Positions 46,001 to 58,060 of a DNA stretch of 64,000 bases are shown here, one piece after another (positions within the stretch are counted from its first letter, which is position 1; the number at the start of each line of letters is the position of its first letter). The notes beneath the pieces were generated by a model. That model was not told the origin of the DNA. It worked only from the letters and a program-made list of their open reading frames with translations, and did not search any database. The position numbers were made by a program, and so were the translations under genes. Source of the stretch: Pilasporangium apinafurcum (taxonomy: Eukaryota; Oomycota; Peronosporomycetes; Pythiales; Pythiaceae); assembly GCA_001600495.1 (NCBI GenBank), contig BCKE01000002.1:883763-947762 (forward strand), in the 5' to 3' direction.

Positions 46001-46793
46001 ACAGCGTGGAGTATCCAAAGTCGAGGGGCAATTTAATTGTGGCATCCCGATTGATATCATTATGGAGAGTGCTGCTCCCTTGATGGAAGGGAAAACTCCA
46101 GAAATATGGGATTTAGGAGTTGACTTCGAGCATGTCAGCCTAGCGAAGGGACGTGAGTTGGGTCTTGAACAGTCCTTAGCAGAAATATTAGAGAAACATG
46201 TTCCAGACCGGCGTACGATCCTCAGTGTTGCTCGACGATGGGGCGGAACGGATGCAGCTCGTGTTCTAAAGAATGGCGACATTTTGGTGGCTGTGGACAA
46301 CAAAATCGTCACTTCATTCCGAGAAGTCGAGAAGTGCACCCAAAAGCCAGAAGTTAGGCTGACAATCGTCCGTGATGGCAATGAGATGGAAGTTGATGTG
46401 AAACCGCTTTTTATGGAGCGTACAGAGATCAACCGCATTGTGTTCTGGCAAGGATTATTGCTTCAGGCACCGCCTCTTTCGGTGTCTGCACAGCGAAGCA
46501 TTTCCTTAGATGACGGTATCTACGTCTCTTGTCGATATTCAGGATCCCCAGCCGCTCGTTATGGTCCACCACCGACGAGTCGAATCAAGGAAATCGATGG
46601 TATCAAAATCACCTCCATCGACGACTTCATCAGTGTTGTTAAGTCCAAGCTGTCCAATGACTCTGTGCGGATCAAGTATACCGATCTCAGTGGAAAAGAT
46701 CGTCTTAGTACGTTGAAGCTGGAGCCCAAATACTGGCCTACGAGCGAGTTAGTTCATGAAAATGGGGAATGGCATCGCAGAAATATCGCCTGA
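43033..46793 (+). CDS. Nma111/DEG7-type HtrA serine protease with PDZ domains
   Basis: Nine exons (43033-43204, 43276-43392, 43479-43609, 43686-43793, 43866-43964, 44032-44236, 44303-44496, 44567-44791, 44880-46793) give about 1054 residues. A basic N-terminus ([20 protein letters not shown]) resembles a mitochondrial presequence, and [17 protein letters not shown] is one membrane segment. The protease triad is visible: His in [11 protein letters not shown], Asp in VHDFGFFQF, Ser in [15 protein letters not shown] blocks follow ([12 protein letters not shown]). A second protease-like half (about 45440-46080) lacks the triad: the His position reads VVDRNTV and the Ser position GTEGGVISS. Further PDZ blocks close the protein. 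This double layout with a dead second half is the Nma111/DEG7 pattern, a housekeeping or stress protease. Confidence 0.9.
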
Positions 46794-47298
46794 TAAACTA
46801 ATTTGGATGTGGTGTACTCGTCCACGAGTTCATCATTTAAGCAATATAAGATTTCTATATGCTATGGATTTTGTTTTTTGACATTTTGTTGACTATCATT
46901 CTCATTTCCATTCATACAAGAGATGTATCTGGGTATCATATACAATACAATACTCTAGATTCGACGTTACGCTTAGATACCAAAGTAAGACAAAATACTA
47001 ATAAGAGAATCGCTTTGTTTGCTTTGAGTCTCCTTGCAAATTTACATGCTGTAATGACTTGGGAAAGATGCTATAGTGGTTTGGAAGAAACTCAAAGTAA
47101 AGAAACAAAGATCGATCCTGAGCTACCATTTGGTAGCTCATATGATCTTTTTCAATATTTACCATATTTAGCATTAACTGTATTTTTTGACCAATCCAAT
47201 GTCAATATCAGATTTTTGGACCAATCATTAGAGGCTACAATTATGGAGACAAACACAAGCACATTGATTGATATCCGACAAAATCACACCAGACGACA
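46794..47298. promoter_or_regulatory. AT-rich promoter region of the Ski3 gene with CCAAT boxes
   Basis: This spacer of 505 bp is AT-rich. CCAAT occurs three times close together, at 47191-47195, 47196-47200 and 47221-47225, about 75-110 bp before the ATG at 47299. An open frame runs through it into the gene, but it is low-complexity and not supported as coding. Confidence 0.5.
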
Positions 47299-50200
47299 AT
47301 GTCGGCAAGCATGTTGCGGCAGATGCTCGAGGATGCTCGTGAGTTCCTCAAAGACCAGAAGTACCAACAGGCGCTTGACTCTAGTCGGAGAGTTACGCAG
47401 TTTGACCCCAACAACTTTCAAGCGTTTATGTGCGTGGGGATGGCGAGTTTCCATCTGCAACAGGTGCACCTAAATACCCAAATTGGCTACAATGGTACTT
47501 TTGGGTCTGTGCATCGAACGTGCGTTCTGATTGGTAATGGTGTGTAGTGGGAAGACTGTGAGGAAGCGTATCACCGTGCAGCAGGATTGAAACCGGATTT
47601 ACCTGCTGTGTGGAAGGTTCTTAATTACTTTGACGAAGAGATAGTGATACGTGTCACAAGAGGTAGCAGTTCTTTAATCGGTTTGATGGTAATATGCTAT
47701 GTAGAATCTTGTCGGCTTATACGACGAACGGCAAGAGCAAAAGAAGAAATTGGACGTGTTAGAGAAGCTTGTCGGTATTTTTCAGAGGTAAGGACCGAAC
47801 GTGATTCGATTTTTGATATGGTATCCTCGCCACTGATTCAATTATGTATGAAGAGAAAAGAAGGTTAAACCTTCCCAGAAATGGATTGCAGAGGTTGCTA
47901 CTACTGCAATGCAGTTGAAAATGCTGCCAAAAGTATGGTCACTGATCGTTTCCTGATTGATATAAACAAAAAATTGCTAAGTAAAGCGATATTGGCTGTA
48001 GGCGTTCGATGCATGGTATGCCTTGGTTGCGGGTTTTGAAGGAGTATTTGAAGAGATTTCTTTGGATATCACGCCAAACGACGAGCTACCATCTACGCTG
48101 ACTATTTGGTTCGACATTATTGATCTACTACAGGTACGAACTCGTCGAATATTTGCTAGCAGTATATTACTCAAAAACGTTCCTTTTTTCTTAGCGACCA
48201 AACTTCAGCCTTTCCGATTGCTCTGGCACCTACACGATGATGGGTATATCCGACAAGTTTTTTTCCGTAGTATCTAAATGGAACTGGACAACTGAAGCGA
48301 ACGCAGCATTGGTCTCAAAGATGGATGAATCGATAGCATTCTTCACGAGGTATCACCTCAATCAGCTAAAAGCATCTGATCCCAAGAAGAAGCAGACACA
48401 GCTCCAACACATAGATGCACTAGCACTCTCTATTATCAACTGGTTTCCTACGGCTAAAATCCCGTCCGAGTTTTTGCTGCTTCGATCAGAAGATCAAGAT
48501 AGCCGTAAGTAACTATGTCATTCATTGTTGCTGACTTGTCGTACGTCATCATTTAATGATCATATTGCTATTATTTATTGAAGCCATCACCATCAGTAGG
48601 GCCAGAGAAGTTGCAGCTAATCTACATTTAACGCATGCAAAATCTCCAATGGCTCTGATATTTGAAGGGTTGGAGCATGCACGAACGAAGGACAATCAAC
48701 AGGTAACGGAGCTTTAGAGTACATTCAGAAATTTGATTCCAAATTAGTGATATATATTCATACTAATCTTATCGTTTTCAGGCACAGGAGTGCATCATCG
48801 ATGGCCTTGCTTATAGTGCCGCATCATCCTTTCATGAAAGTGCTCTTTGTATTCGTGCACAAATGGAACTTGCTTCCCTTGCACTTGCACGGCGTGATGT
48901 GGAAGAGTGTTCAAATCGATTGAGGAAAGCCAAATTAGTTATTACTGAAAAAGCTCAGGTATTTGGCTGCTCAGTTCCAAGTTCATCTGTGTGAGTACTG
49001 CTCTGTGCTTTGTCTTTGATCTACGTTGATTGAATCTCTTAACAGTCTGTTCGCGCGCTCATTTTTGCCTAGTTATTCTGAGATTAAGGTTCGTTTCATG
49101 GAAGCTACAGCCCATGAATATTCAGGCAGCATCGAGAAGGCACTCGAGTACTATCGTGAAGTCATGGAAAGTGATGACGAAGCTCTCGTGATCGAAGCTA
49201 GCCTTGCCGCCGCCGAGTTATTCCTTGCCAAGAAGCAACTCCATGAGGCATTAGACACGTTAACGCATCTATCTGACACTGGACGGTGTAATGATGAGCG
49301 AAAAGCGGTCGTGGATGCTGCTCGTGGATGGATAGTATTCCAGCTTGGAGATATTCAGCAAGCAAAGGCGCTTTTGGAGATGAATTCAGCGCATATTTCT
49401 CTGGCAGATCAAATAACTAAGGCAAAGTCACTTAAACGATTAGCAATCGTTTACTGGCATTTAGGAGACACTTATCGCACTGACACATCGTTCTGCTTTG
49501 GGCATCTCCTCCAAGCTGCTAGGTTGACGCCCTCGGATGCAGAAATCTTCGCCTGGCTCGGCAAATGGTATCTTGAAGTCGGTAAAGATGTACTGCGAGC
49601 AGAAAAGTGCTTTTTGAAAGCTTTATCATTGTCACCAGCAAATGAAATTGCAGGAGTTACTCTCAGTGATCTCTACGAGCAGCAAGGCAAGCGAGACTTG
49701 GCCGTGAAGCTGTGGGAGAACGTGGTAAAGGAGCCAGAAACTGCACCAACTTGGGCTCTGCTTCGACTAGCGCAATATTTGATCAATAAGGACGATGAAG
49801 ATGCCATTGTAAAGTTGCATTTGGTGATCCGAAATGATCCTGTAAATGCACACAACTGGGTTATTCTAGCCCATCTCTATCGCCACTTTGGCAAGATTGT
49901 CTCGGCGCAGAAAGCGTATTTGAAAGCCATTGAGCTTGGTGAGAATGGTTGGTGTGTTCGCTGTGAATTGGCCCGAATTGAAGGCATATTGCTTCTCTTT
50001 GATGAAGCGCTGATGCGGCTTGAACCACTATTGAAGTCATCGTCCAGCAAAGATTATGATGATGTGGTTGTATCTACAATATATGCGAGCCTGCTGTATA
50101 ATCAAGCCAAGTCGCTGTGTGCAGATGGTTTATATGGACACGCTGCCAGTAATTTGAAGAAGGCATCAGAATGTATGAAGCGGTTATTCTCTCCTCCATC

Positions 50201-52583
50201 TGAAGCGCATCCTTCCGCTGATGATTTAAAGCTGTTAGGAGATATTCATACCTTAGCGTATTATCTGTCTCCGGAGAACTTCTGTGCTACTGAAGTGAAA
50301 ACATCCTTGTCGTGGGCTGACTTCATCGCGGAAGGGAGGATCGCATATGAGAAAGTTCTCCAGCTTACTTCAGCAACCGAATTGACTCGACGAGCAGAAC
50401 TATTTTATGATATTGGTCTGAACTGCTGGTATGAAGCACATGCACTTTCCAGTTCTCACAATATACCGATTTCTGCGTTTTATGATGCATCATCGGATCT
50501 AACTGAGGTTGGCATCGACATGGCGGTGCTTGATAGAGTGGCTGCGCTGAAGGAAAAGGCCAAGAAGAATTTTAAGTTGGCCTTGCAGGCAGATCCTGAG
50601 TATGGACTGGCATGGAACGGTTTTGCAATAGTTCATGATCATCTTCTTGTGAAACAATTTGCATGGACGCGTGCTATTCAAGGCAGCAATATCGATGCAG
50701 CATGGGCTAACTTAGGCATGCTGTACGCCATTCATGGCAATATGAAATCATCAGCATCATTGGCGCAAGCAGCCTTCCTTCATTTGGACAGTGTGAATCC
50801 AAATAACCCATCGATGTGGATTGGTCATGGCATGCTCTCCATGCTGCAGGGATCACCGGAAGAGTTGGGGAAAGCTCTGGAAGCATTCAACTGTGCTCTG
50901 GAGAGAGGTCTTGATCTGGATGCTTTGCAGGGATTGTGCACCCTGTTGGTGCTCAATGAGAGCAAAATAACAGATGATTCTGCTCAACTGCGCCATCAGG
51001 AAAGCGAGAAGCTTCTGTTTACCATTCGCAAGTACCTTGAACGAGATCCTTTCAACGCTAATGCTTGGAATATTTTGGGTATAGCGCAGCACCGACTGAG
51101 TCTTTACGAGCAAGCGCGCCATTCTTTTGAACGTTCACTAGTGCTCATCGACAAAGTGGGTGGTGTGCGTGCAGATGCGAAAAAGCGTGGGCTAGAGTGG
51201 AATATACTTGTTGCTGATTGTGGCGTCGCTGTTTCCCAAGGAACTACAATGGTCGATGTTTTGGCCGAGAAGATTATTGCCGCATTGGTTAAATGGAAGA
51301 ACCTAGCATCTGCATCGAAGCATATAGTGATAAGCGGTATCGTGAAAGCTCAGATGCTCTTCTACCTAGCTCGTGGCTCAGAATGCCTTCAAGAGTTGAA
51401 CAATCTTCTTCAAAGCGATATCGGTAACGATGAACGTGCCGTGGTCGCAATGGTAGGATTGGCGACCGTTAGCCTCCTAATGAGCGAGTGCAAGAATGAG
51501 GCTGCTGAAACTACTGCACTTTGCAAATCAGTTCTCTTGGATGACCAAACTGATAATTGCAGGTGTGCAAGTCCCTTGTTGGTTGAATTCCACGAACGGT
51601 ACGTGGGTGCTGAAAGCGAGTGCATTTCGCGACTGGAAACATATGCTAAGTCAAGCTCGGATCCATTTTGTTTGAGACTCGCATTGGCAATGATTGACTT
51701 TCAGACGCTCAAGATCGTGGATTTTGTGACAACAAATAAAAGGTATTCAAATTGTTCCCAAGTACGCTACGCTCAGGTTGAGGATGAGGCATACCTGAAT
51801 GCACTAGTGTCGCTGCTAAGACTCGATAACAGTGGTGCAGATGGTGTGTTTACTGCTCAGAAGCTCATTCGAATGCAGCCCTGGAATCCACATGGATATC
51901 TGTTAACCAGTGCTTGCCTGCTTAAGCGTACTTTGGTGAACAACAACCCCAGCCAGGAAAGTGACACTCGTCAAGCTATTAGTCTGCTCGAACTCGGCCT
52001 AAAAATTGCTAATGCATCCTCTTCAAATGCAAATATTCAGTCCCAGTTGCTGTGGCTGCTAAGCCATAGTTATGCCACGCTTGGTGAATCGGAGAAAGTC
52101 TCCACGTATTCGGCAAGTGCATTAACGATGCTTCAACAGAGTCGGGAGGAAGCGCTGCCAATTCAGCAATTGGACTTAGAGCTTCTTGAAGCTCGAGTGC
52201 TGTCCACTTCAAACTCGATAGGTGCTATTCAAAAGTACCATAGTGTGCTGGAGACGGTAAGTGGTGAGCCGTCACTTATGCATCGCTTGATTCCACTTTT
52301 GATTGAGCTCGGTGGATTCTACGAGGAACTCGATATGCTCGATGCTGCATTACAAGTATGGAAACGTGTTATCGCGATGACAACTCCATCTTCTGAAGAA
52401 GCATCGGTTGGTGCAGGGGCTTTCCTTGCCAACTTACGGCTGGCGCTCATTCATGGCAAGAAACTGAACACGAAGTCGGCGCGAAAGCAAATCAAGACGG
52501 CGCTTTCATTGGTATCTGCAGCAACTTCGAGTGCATCAACAGTGGCTACGTTTGTTGAAAGTATCATTACCAAGAGCAACTAA
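47299..52583 (+). CDS. SKI3: SKI complex TPR subunit Ski3 (TTC37-like)
   Basis: The first exon (47299-47463) reads MLRQMLEDAREFLKDQKYQQ and holds a TPR. Several small exons follow: WEDCEEAYHRAAGLKPDLP, NLVGLYDERQEQKKKLDVLE, AFDAWYALVAGFEGVFEEIS, and WNWTTEANAALVSKMDESIA. A long last exon (about 49049-52583) is nearly all TPR-type helices, such as IEKALEYYREVMES and WALLRLAQYLINKDD. The product is roughly 1,600 residues, the size and N-terminal motif of Ski3/TTC37. This scaffold holds Ski2 helicase and Ski8 and feeds mRNA to the cytoplasmic exosome. The Ski2 and Ski8 genes are not in this window. Exon limits between 47600 and 49050 are approximate. Confidence 0.85.
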
Positions 52584-52719
52584 TTTTCTCATATGAAATG
52601 GCTCAGAGTAATAATGTCCTAAAGAACCAGTTGTTGAGGTCCGCAGCTGGTGCACAGTGTGCGGATCTCGTCAACGACTTGCCGCTATTAGCGAACAGTT
52701 AACTGAGTTTCTATTAGTT

Positions 52720-54028
52720 TTAGACAGTGGTATCATGCGGTCCCAGCGCCTGGAGTAGGAAATACTCTTCGTTGGGAAGTAGAATGATTGTGTAGTGATT
52801 GCTTCCATTCTGTAAATAGCCATGTTCGTGTGTTTGCTTCCTGTCTTTCTGCTTCCATGACACCAATGCATCAGGAAAGCCCCAAACCATCACACCAGCC
52901 CATGGCACTTGTCCTGACTTAATCGCTTGCTTGACCTTCTCCAGGACGTTATTACATAACTCTACGGCAATGAGACCTCGCCATCGCACCGCTGCAAGTT
53001 GCCCATTTTGTTCGAGCTCAAACGCATCAGAAATGCCTGTAAACGTAGAGACGTACTCATCGGGAAACTTGTGTTGGAGCAGGTCAGTGAGCCGACACGA
53101 CACGACACCAAACCAGTCGTACGTGCTTTGAACCGCAGCGAGAAACGCTGGATCTTTCTTCTTTTTCTCCGATTCCACAACAGCACAGCTATTCATTTCC
53201 GCATACAGTCGATCAAATTGCGGGAGAAAAACGGACTGCAAATGGGTATAGTCCCCATTGACCTCGACACGTTTGCGTTCAATGGTATCGTCCTCTCCAA
53301 AGGTAATAGTGCGCGGCGATCCGCGTTCGTTGTAGGCACACACCAACATCTCCAGATCATCAAACCTGGTGCCTAAACAGGAGGTAACTCGCTCTCGATA
53401 TGCTTTGTGGGATGAATCATCTGATGTCCATGTGTTGGCCGTTAAATCCAGTCGGATGACATATCGCTGACTCTGTTTCACGTGTGTGCTTGCACAGAAA
53501 GTAGGCACGGCGGTGCCGAATTTCTCACCGACAATACCCATTTGCTCATACGTCACTCGATCCACTAGCAGCATCAACTCACCTATTTGATGGGAGTATG
53601 CAAGTATTAGCAAAAAATGGTTCCAGAATTAGTAGTCATTGTCAAATTGACGTACCACTAGGAAGCAACATGGCCGTGTTGCAGCTGTCAGTTGGCACAT
53701 TCTTCACCACCATGTACACAGAGCCTTGCAGAATATATTCGCTGATGAAGCGCTTAGAGATAAAAATCGCCAGCGTCGTATGCACTTCGTAGTAGAAAGA
53801 GGTTTCCCATTTTAGTGACTGCGCGAGTGTAACTCCATCAGCTGTGGGCAAGCACACTTCCAGTTGCTGATTCAACAAATGTGACTGTACGATCTCAGAA
53901 TGACGCGATGACCGATGATTGAAAGAAGAATGCCAAACCACTACTCTAGACGCTGGGTAGTCATTATCACCACCGTTTGCAGCATTGGAACGTTTGTCCT
54001 TCACACGCTTCTTCCCACCACTCACCAT
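52720..54028 (-). CDS. Probable RNase P/MRP subunit p40 (RPP40-like)
   Basis: Two exons, 54028-53656 and 53582-52720, give about 411 residues. The C-terminus has the pattern of RPP40: RWRGLIAVELCNNVLEKVKQ, PWAGVMVWGFPDALVSWKQK, a gap with EHGYLQNGSNHYTIIL, and an end in YFLLQALGPHDTTV. Human RPP40 ends with a similar wherein-SW, EHG and NDTC-type run. The N-terminal half is less conserved. RPP40 is a protein subunit of nuclear RNase P and RNase MRP, which trim tRNA leaders and pre-rRNA. The call rests on the C-terminal third and is from memory of the family. The start ATG is at 54028; a GTG lies two codons earlier. Confidence 0.7.
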
Positions 54029-54202
54029 TTCCACTCAACCATTCTTTGATCTTGCCTTTTCGAAGTTCTTAACTAAATATACAAACTCTTTTGTATACTT
54101 AATGGAAACAATTTAAATTAGGAACAATTTTTATTCCAAGGCAATTTAAAATTCGAGGTTTTTTAGCTAACGCTATACTCAGTTAATTGAAATTCTCTAG
54201 CC

Positions 54203-54256
54203 TTTATTCCCCAGGTGTTCTGTACCACGCGTGGTACAGAACACCTGGGGAATAAA
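54203..54256. repeat. Perfect 54-bp palindrome at the 3' end of Fanzor copy A
   Basis: The 27 bases from 54203 (TTTATTCCCCAGGTGTTCTG, then TACCACG) are exactly mirrored to 54256, with the centre at CACG|CGTG. It lies about 50 bp past the coding end of Fanzor copy A. The same CTTTATTCCCCA stretch recurs at about 58325-58336 beyond copy B, so the inner half may be an end repeat of the element. Confidence 0.9.
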
Positions 54257-56070
54257 AGCTACACTCATCCGTTTCCGGAATCATAGCAGTGAGATCGTTT
54301 ATCACCTCAGTTTTTGATTTCGAGTACCAATTCATTCTCTTTCCTCGTGAACGCCTCGAGTCTCCTCTTTTCCTTCACTTCGTCGATGAATAGTCTCAAA
54401 ATGTTGATTGTGGCGTTGATATCACGGTCCCACAATGTGCGATGGCATTCACTATTTTTGCAGTGTCGCACACCATAAAGACCGTCGCTGACAATTTTCC
54501 CGTCAAGGATGAACCCCTTCATCTTCTTGTGACAAGCACAACACAGCTTGCTCGTCTTGTACTCGTCCACATCAACGACACGACACCTGGAACCGATTTT
54601 CTTCCGTAGGGTCGTTGTGGGAACACCAATGTTGCCTTTAGCTGAGGTTGTGAAACTTGCATCTCCATATGCGATAACGATTCGTTTATCGCCACCTGTA
54701 AGGTTCTTGACTACCTTCTCGTACGTCTGTTGTCGACGGGTGTAGGTCGACCATCGTAGCCTCTTCATCCTCCTTGATGAATACACATCAAGAAGACGAT
54801 CCAAATACACAAAATCTCATCCGTTTCAAATAGGAGACAAGGTTCGCAACTTTTGCCGAAGGAACGTTTTCATTGAAGGTTTTGATGTCAGGCTCAGCAT
54901 CAATCCACTCTTTGGTCAACTTTGTTCGTCTGTGGTAGCCGCACTCTCTGTAGAAACGACNCTTCGACCAGTGGATGACTTCATGTTTCACGTTCTCTCC
55001 TTTCGGCTTTTGCAGCGTAGCCATGCTTTCTTCTTTGTAGACAACAGCAGTGAAGATCTTCTTTCTTCCTGGATCTAAATCGATGATCTGGTCTTCAAGA
55101 TAAAATCTCTCTTTTTTCTCTCTCGTGGGAAGCTTTGGACGGGAGATTGCCACACCGACTGACATACCGTCGGTCGAGATGAAGTGCTCAAACTCTTTTC
55201 GCTGGTCTTTGATCACAAGACCTATATTGAAGTACGTGCGTCATAATTCAGCTTTGTCGGTGTAAAGCTCAACAGGATCACTCAAAGTTTTAGCAAGTTC
55301 CTTCAGGATGGTGGTGTTGAACTTGATGAAAATGGGTCTGAACTGTTTCTGTGAAAGCAGAGACCAGACTCGGCAACCCTTCATTCCATCATCTACGTGA
55401 GCTTGGATGCTTGCACGGATCATCAGTGAAACAGCGCTCTTGATTATCTTGGTTTGGTGCTTTTCGAAATAGTCACTGTTGTGAAGATGTATCTGCAGGC
55501 GCATCCACTTACACAACCGGGAGTAGAACGTCAATCGGTTGCTGACTTGAAAATTCTGCCTCGCTTGTTGAGCGATCATAACCAACATCTGAGCCATGTG
55601 GGGTCTTCGTTCTGTCGGTTCATAATCCGAAGGATGTTGGGTCCTGTAAAGGTCTAGACTGGTCTCCAAGTCAGAATGGACCTCTCCGCTGCCGGCCAAG
55701 TTGGCTATTGCAGATGTGCATCGATTGAAGAAGTTATTATCCAATGGAGGAAGTTCTTCGCCAGCTCCCAATACACGCAGAACATGGACGAATGCCAGCA
55801 TAGATGCCTCACATGCTATTCTTGAACAAACTCGCACAGCCTCATCAATCTTTTTTGCTATTCTTTTGTCTTTGCAGAACTTTCGCCACCCAGTCTTTAC
55901 AGTGGCGTAGACGCTTTGTTTTTGTCGAACTTTCCGTTCCGCAAAATCCGGACGGGCTCTCCGCTTTTTAGTGGTGTTCTCTTCAATATCGTCGCTTGTT
56001 GATGCCATTTAATCATAACGTTCAAAAACAAGGACACCTCGTAGTTGGTTTGATTTTTTCGATGCCTTTG
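54257..56070 (-). pseudogene. Fanzor copy A (TnpB-related RNA-guided nuclease gene, broken)
   Basis: The coding part runs 56008 to about 54307. A first block of 255 residues (MASTSDDIEENTTKKRRARP) ends at a TGA at 55243-55241. The same frame then continues with RTYFNIGLVIKDQRKEFEHF and ISTDGMSVGVA. RuvC-I is IIDLDPGRKKIF. A frame change occurs near 54800, after which come YLDRLLDVYSSRRMKRLRW and the RuvC-II area IAYGDASFTTSAKGN. The zinc ribbon (KLCCACHKKM, RHCKNSEC) and RuvC-III LWDRDINATINIL follow. The key aspartates of RuvC-I and RuvC-III remain. Known Fanzors are RNA-guided nucleases with a guide RNA overlapping the 3' end. One stop plus one frame change make this copy broken as a plain gene. 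The copy is cut by the N gap on its 5' side. Confidence 0.88.
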
Positions 56071-56170
56071 NNNNNNNNNNNNNNNNNNNNNNNNNNNNNN
56101 NNNNNNNNNNNNNNNNNNNNNNNNNNNNNNNNNNNNNNNNNNNNNNNNNNNNNNNNNNNNNNNNNNNNNN
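56071..56170. other. Assembly gap of 100 N
   Basis: Exactly 100 unknown bases join the 5' side of copy A to the 3' side of copy B. A run of exactly 100 N is the usual mark for a scaffold gap of unknown length, so the true distance and content are not known. Confidence 0.97.
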
Positions 56171-58060
56171 GATTTCGAGTACCAATTCATTCTCTTTCCT
56201 CGTGAACGCCTCGAGTCTCCTCTTTTCCTTCACTTCGTCGATGAATAGTCTCAAAATGTTGATTGTGGCGTTGATATCACGGTCCCACAATGTGCGATGG
56301 CATTCACTATTTTTGCAGTGTCGCACACCATAAAGACCGTCGCTGACAATTTTCCCGTCAAGGATGAACCCCTTCATCTTCTTGTGACAAGCACAACACA
56401 GCTTGCTCGTCTTGTACTCGTCCACATCAACGACACGACACCTGGAACCGATTTTCTTCCGTAGGGTCGTTGTGGGAACACCAATGTTGCCTTTAGCTGA
56501 GGTTGTGAAACTTGCATCTCCATATGCGATAACGATTCGTTTATCGCCACCTGTAAGGTTCTTGACTACCTTCTCGTACGTCTGTTGTCGACGGGTGTAG
56601 GTCGACCATCGTAGCCTCTTCATCCTCCTTGATGAATACACATCAAGAAGACGATCCAAATACACAAAATCTCATCCGTTTCAAATAGGAGACAAGGTTC
56701 GCAACTTTTGCCGAAGGAACGTTTTCATTGAAGGTTTTGATGTCAGGCTCAGCATCAATCCACTCTTTGGTCAACTTTGTTCGTCTGTGGTAGCCGCACT
56801 CTCTGTAGAAACGACTCTTCGACCAGTGGATGACTTCATGTTTCACGTTCTCTCCTTTCGGCTTTTGCAGCGTAGCCATGCTTTCTTCTTTGTAGACAAC
56901 AGCAGTGAAGATCTTCTTTCTTCCTGGATCTAAATCGATGATCTGGTCTTCAAGATAAAATCTCTCTTTTTTCTCTCTCGTGGGAAGCTTTGGACGGGAG
57001 ATTGCCACACCGACTGACATACCGTCGGTCGAGATGAAGTGCTCAAACTCTTTTCGCTGGTCTTTGATCACAAGACCTATATTGAAGTACGTGCGTCATA
57101 ATTCAGCTTTGTCGGTGTAAAGCTCAACAGGATCACTCAAAGTTTTAGCAAGTTCCTTCAGGATGGTGGTGTTGAACTTGATGAAAATGGGTCTGAACTG
57201 TTTCTGTGAAAGCAGAGACCAGACTCGGCAACCCTTCATTCCATCATCTACGTGAGCTTGGATGCTTGCACGGATCATCAGTGAAACAGCGCTCTTGATT
57301 ATCTTGGTTTGGTGCTTTTCGAAATAGTCACTGTTGTGAAGATGTATCTGCAGGCGCATCCACTTACACAACCGGGAGTAGAACGTCAATCGGTTGCTGA
57401 CTTGAAAATTCTGCCTCGCTTGTTGAGCGATCATAACCAACATCTGAGCCATGTGGGGTCTTCGTTCTGTCGGTTCATAATCCGAAGGATGTTGGGTCCT
57501 GTAAAGGTCTAGACTGGTCTCCAAGTCAGAATGGACCTCTCCGCTGCCGGCCAAGTTGGCTATTGCAGATGTGCATCGATTGAAGAAGTTATTATCCAAT
57601 GGAGGAAGTTCTTCGCCAGCTCCCAATACACGCAGAACATGGACGAATGCCAGCATAGATGCCTCACATGCTATTCTTGAACAAACTCGCACAGCCTCAT
57701 CAATCTTTTTTGCTATTCTTTTGTCTTTGCAGAACTTTCGCCACCCAGTCTTTACAGTGGCGTAGACGCTTTGTTTTTGTCGAACTTTCCGTTCCGCAAA
57801 ATCCGGACGGGCTCTCCGCTTTTTAGTGGTGTTCTCTTCAATATCGTCGCTTGTTGATGCCATTTAATCATAACGTTCAAAAACAAGGACACCTCGTAGT
57901 TGGTTTGATTTTTTCGATGCCTTTGGTTATGCTGTTTCTCAAAGCTGCAGTTCTTTCTATCTTGGCAAATGGTGTTGAAGCAACACTCAATGGATGGCTG
58001 CTAGGATGTGAGGTGGTAAATACTTCAATTCATATCAATACAGTTCGCTATTGAGAAGCC
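56171..58060 (-). pseudogene. Fanzor copy B (same lesions as copy A)
   Basis: This copy repeats A at a fixed offset of 1855 bp and looks identical throughout the shared part, with one N in A (54961). It carries the same TGA after AEL and the same frame change before YLDRLLDVYSS. All RuvC and zinc-ribbon motifs are as in A. Its coding start (MASTSDD) is at 57863, and here the 5' flank continues past the point where A is cut. Shared lesions mean the break came before the duplication, or the two are one locus placed twice around the gap. Flanking DNA to about 58060 probably belongs to the element; the exact 5' end is not seen. Confidence 0.87.

Noticed and set aside
46859-47298. Open frame beginning MLWILFFDILLTIILISIHT upstream of Ski3
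   Set aside because: It is AT-rich, low-complexity and runs into the Ski3 first exon in another frame. CCAAT boxes inside it argue for promoter DNA.
54548-56600. Plus-strand frames opposite Fanzor copies A and B
   Set aside because: They are shadows of the minus-strand Fanzor gene, repeated at the same 1855-bp offset, without known motifs.
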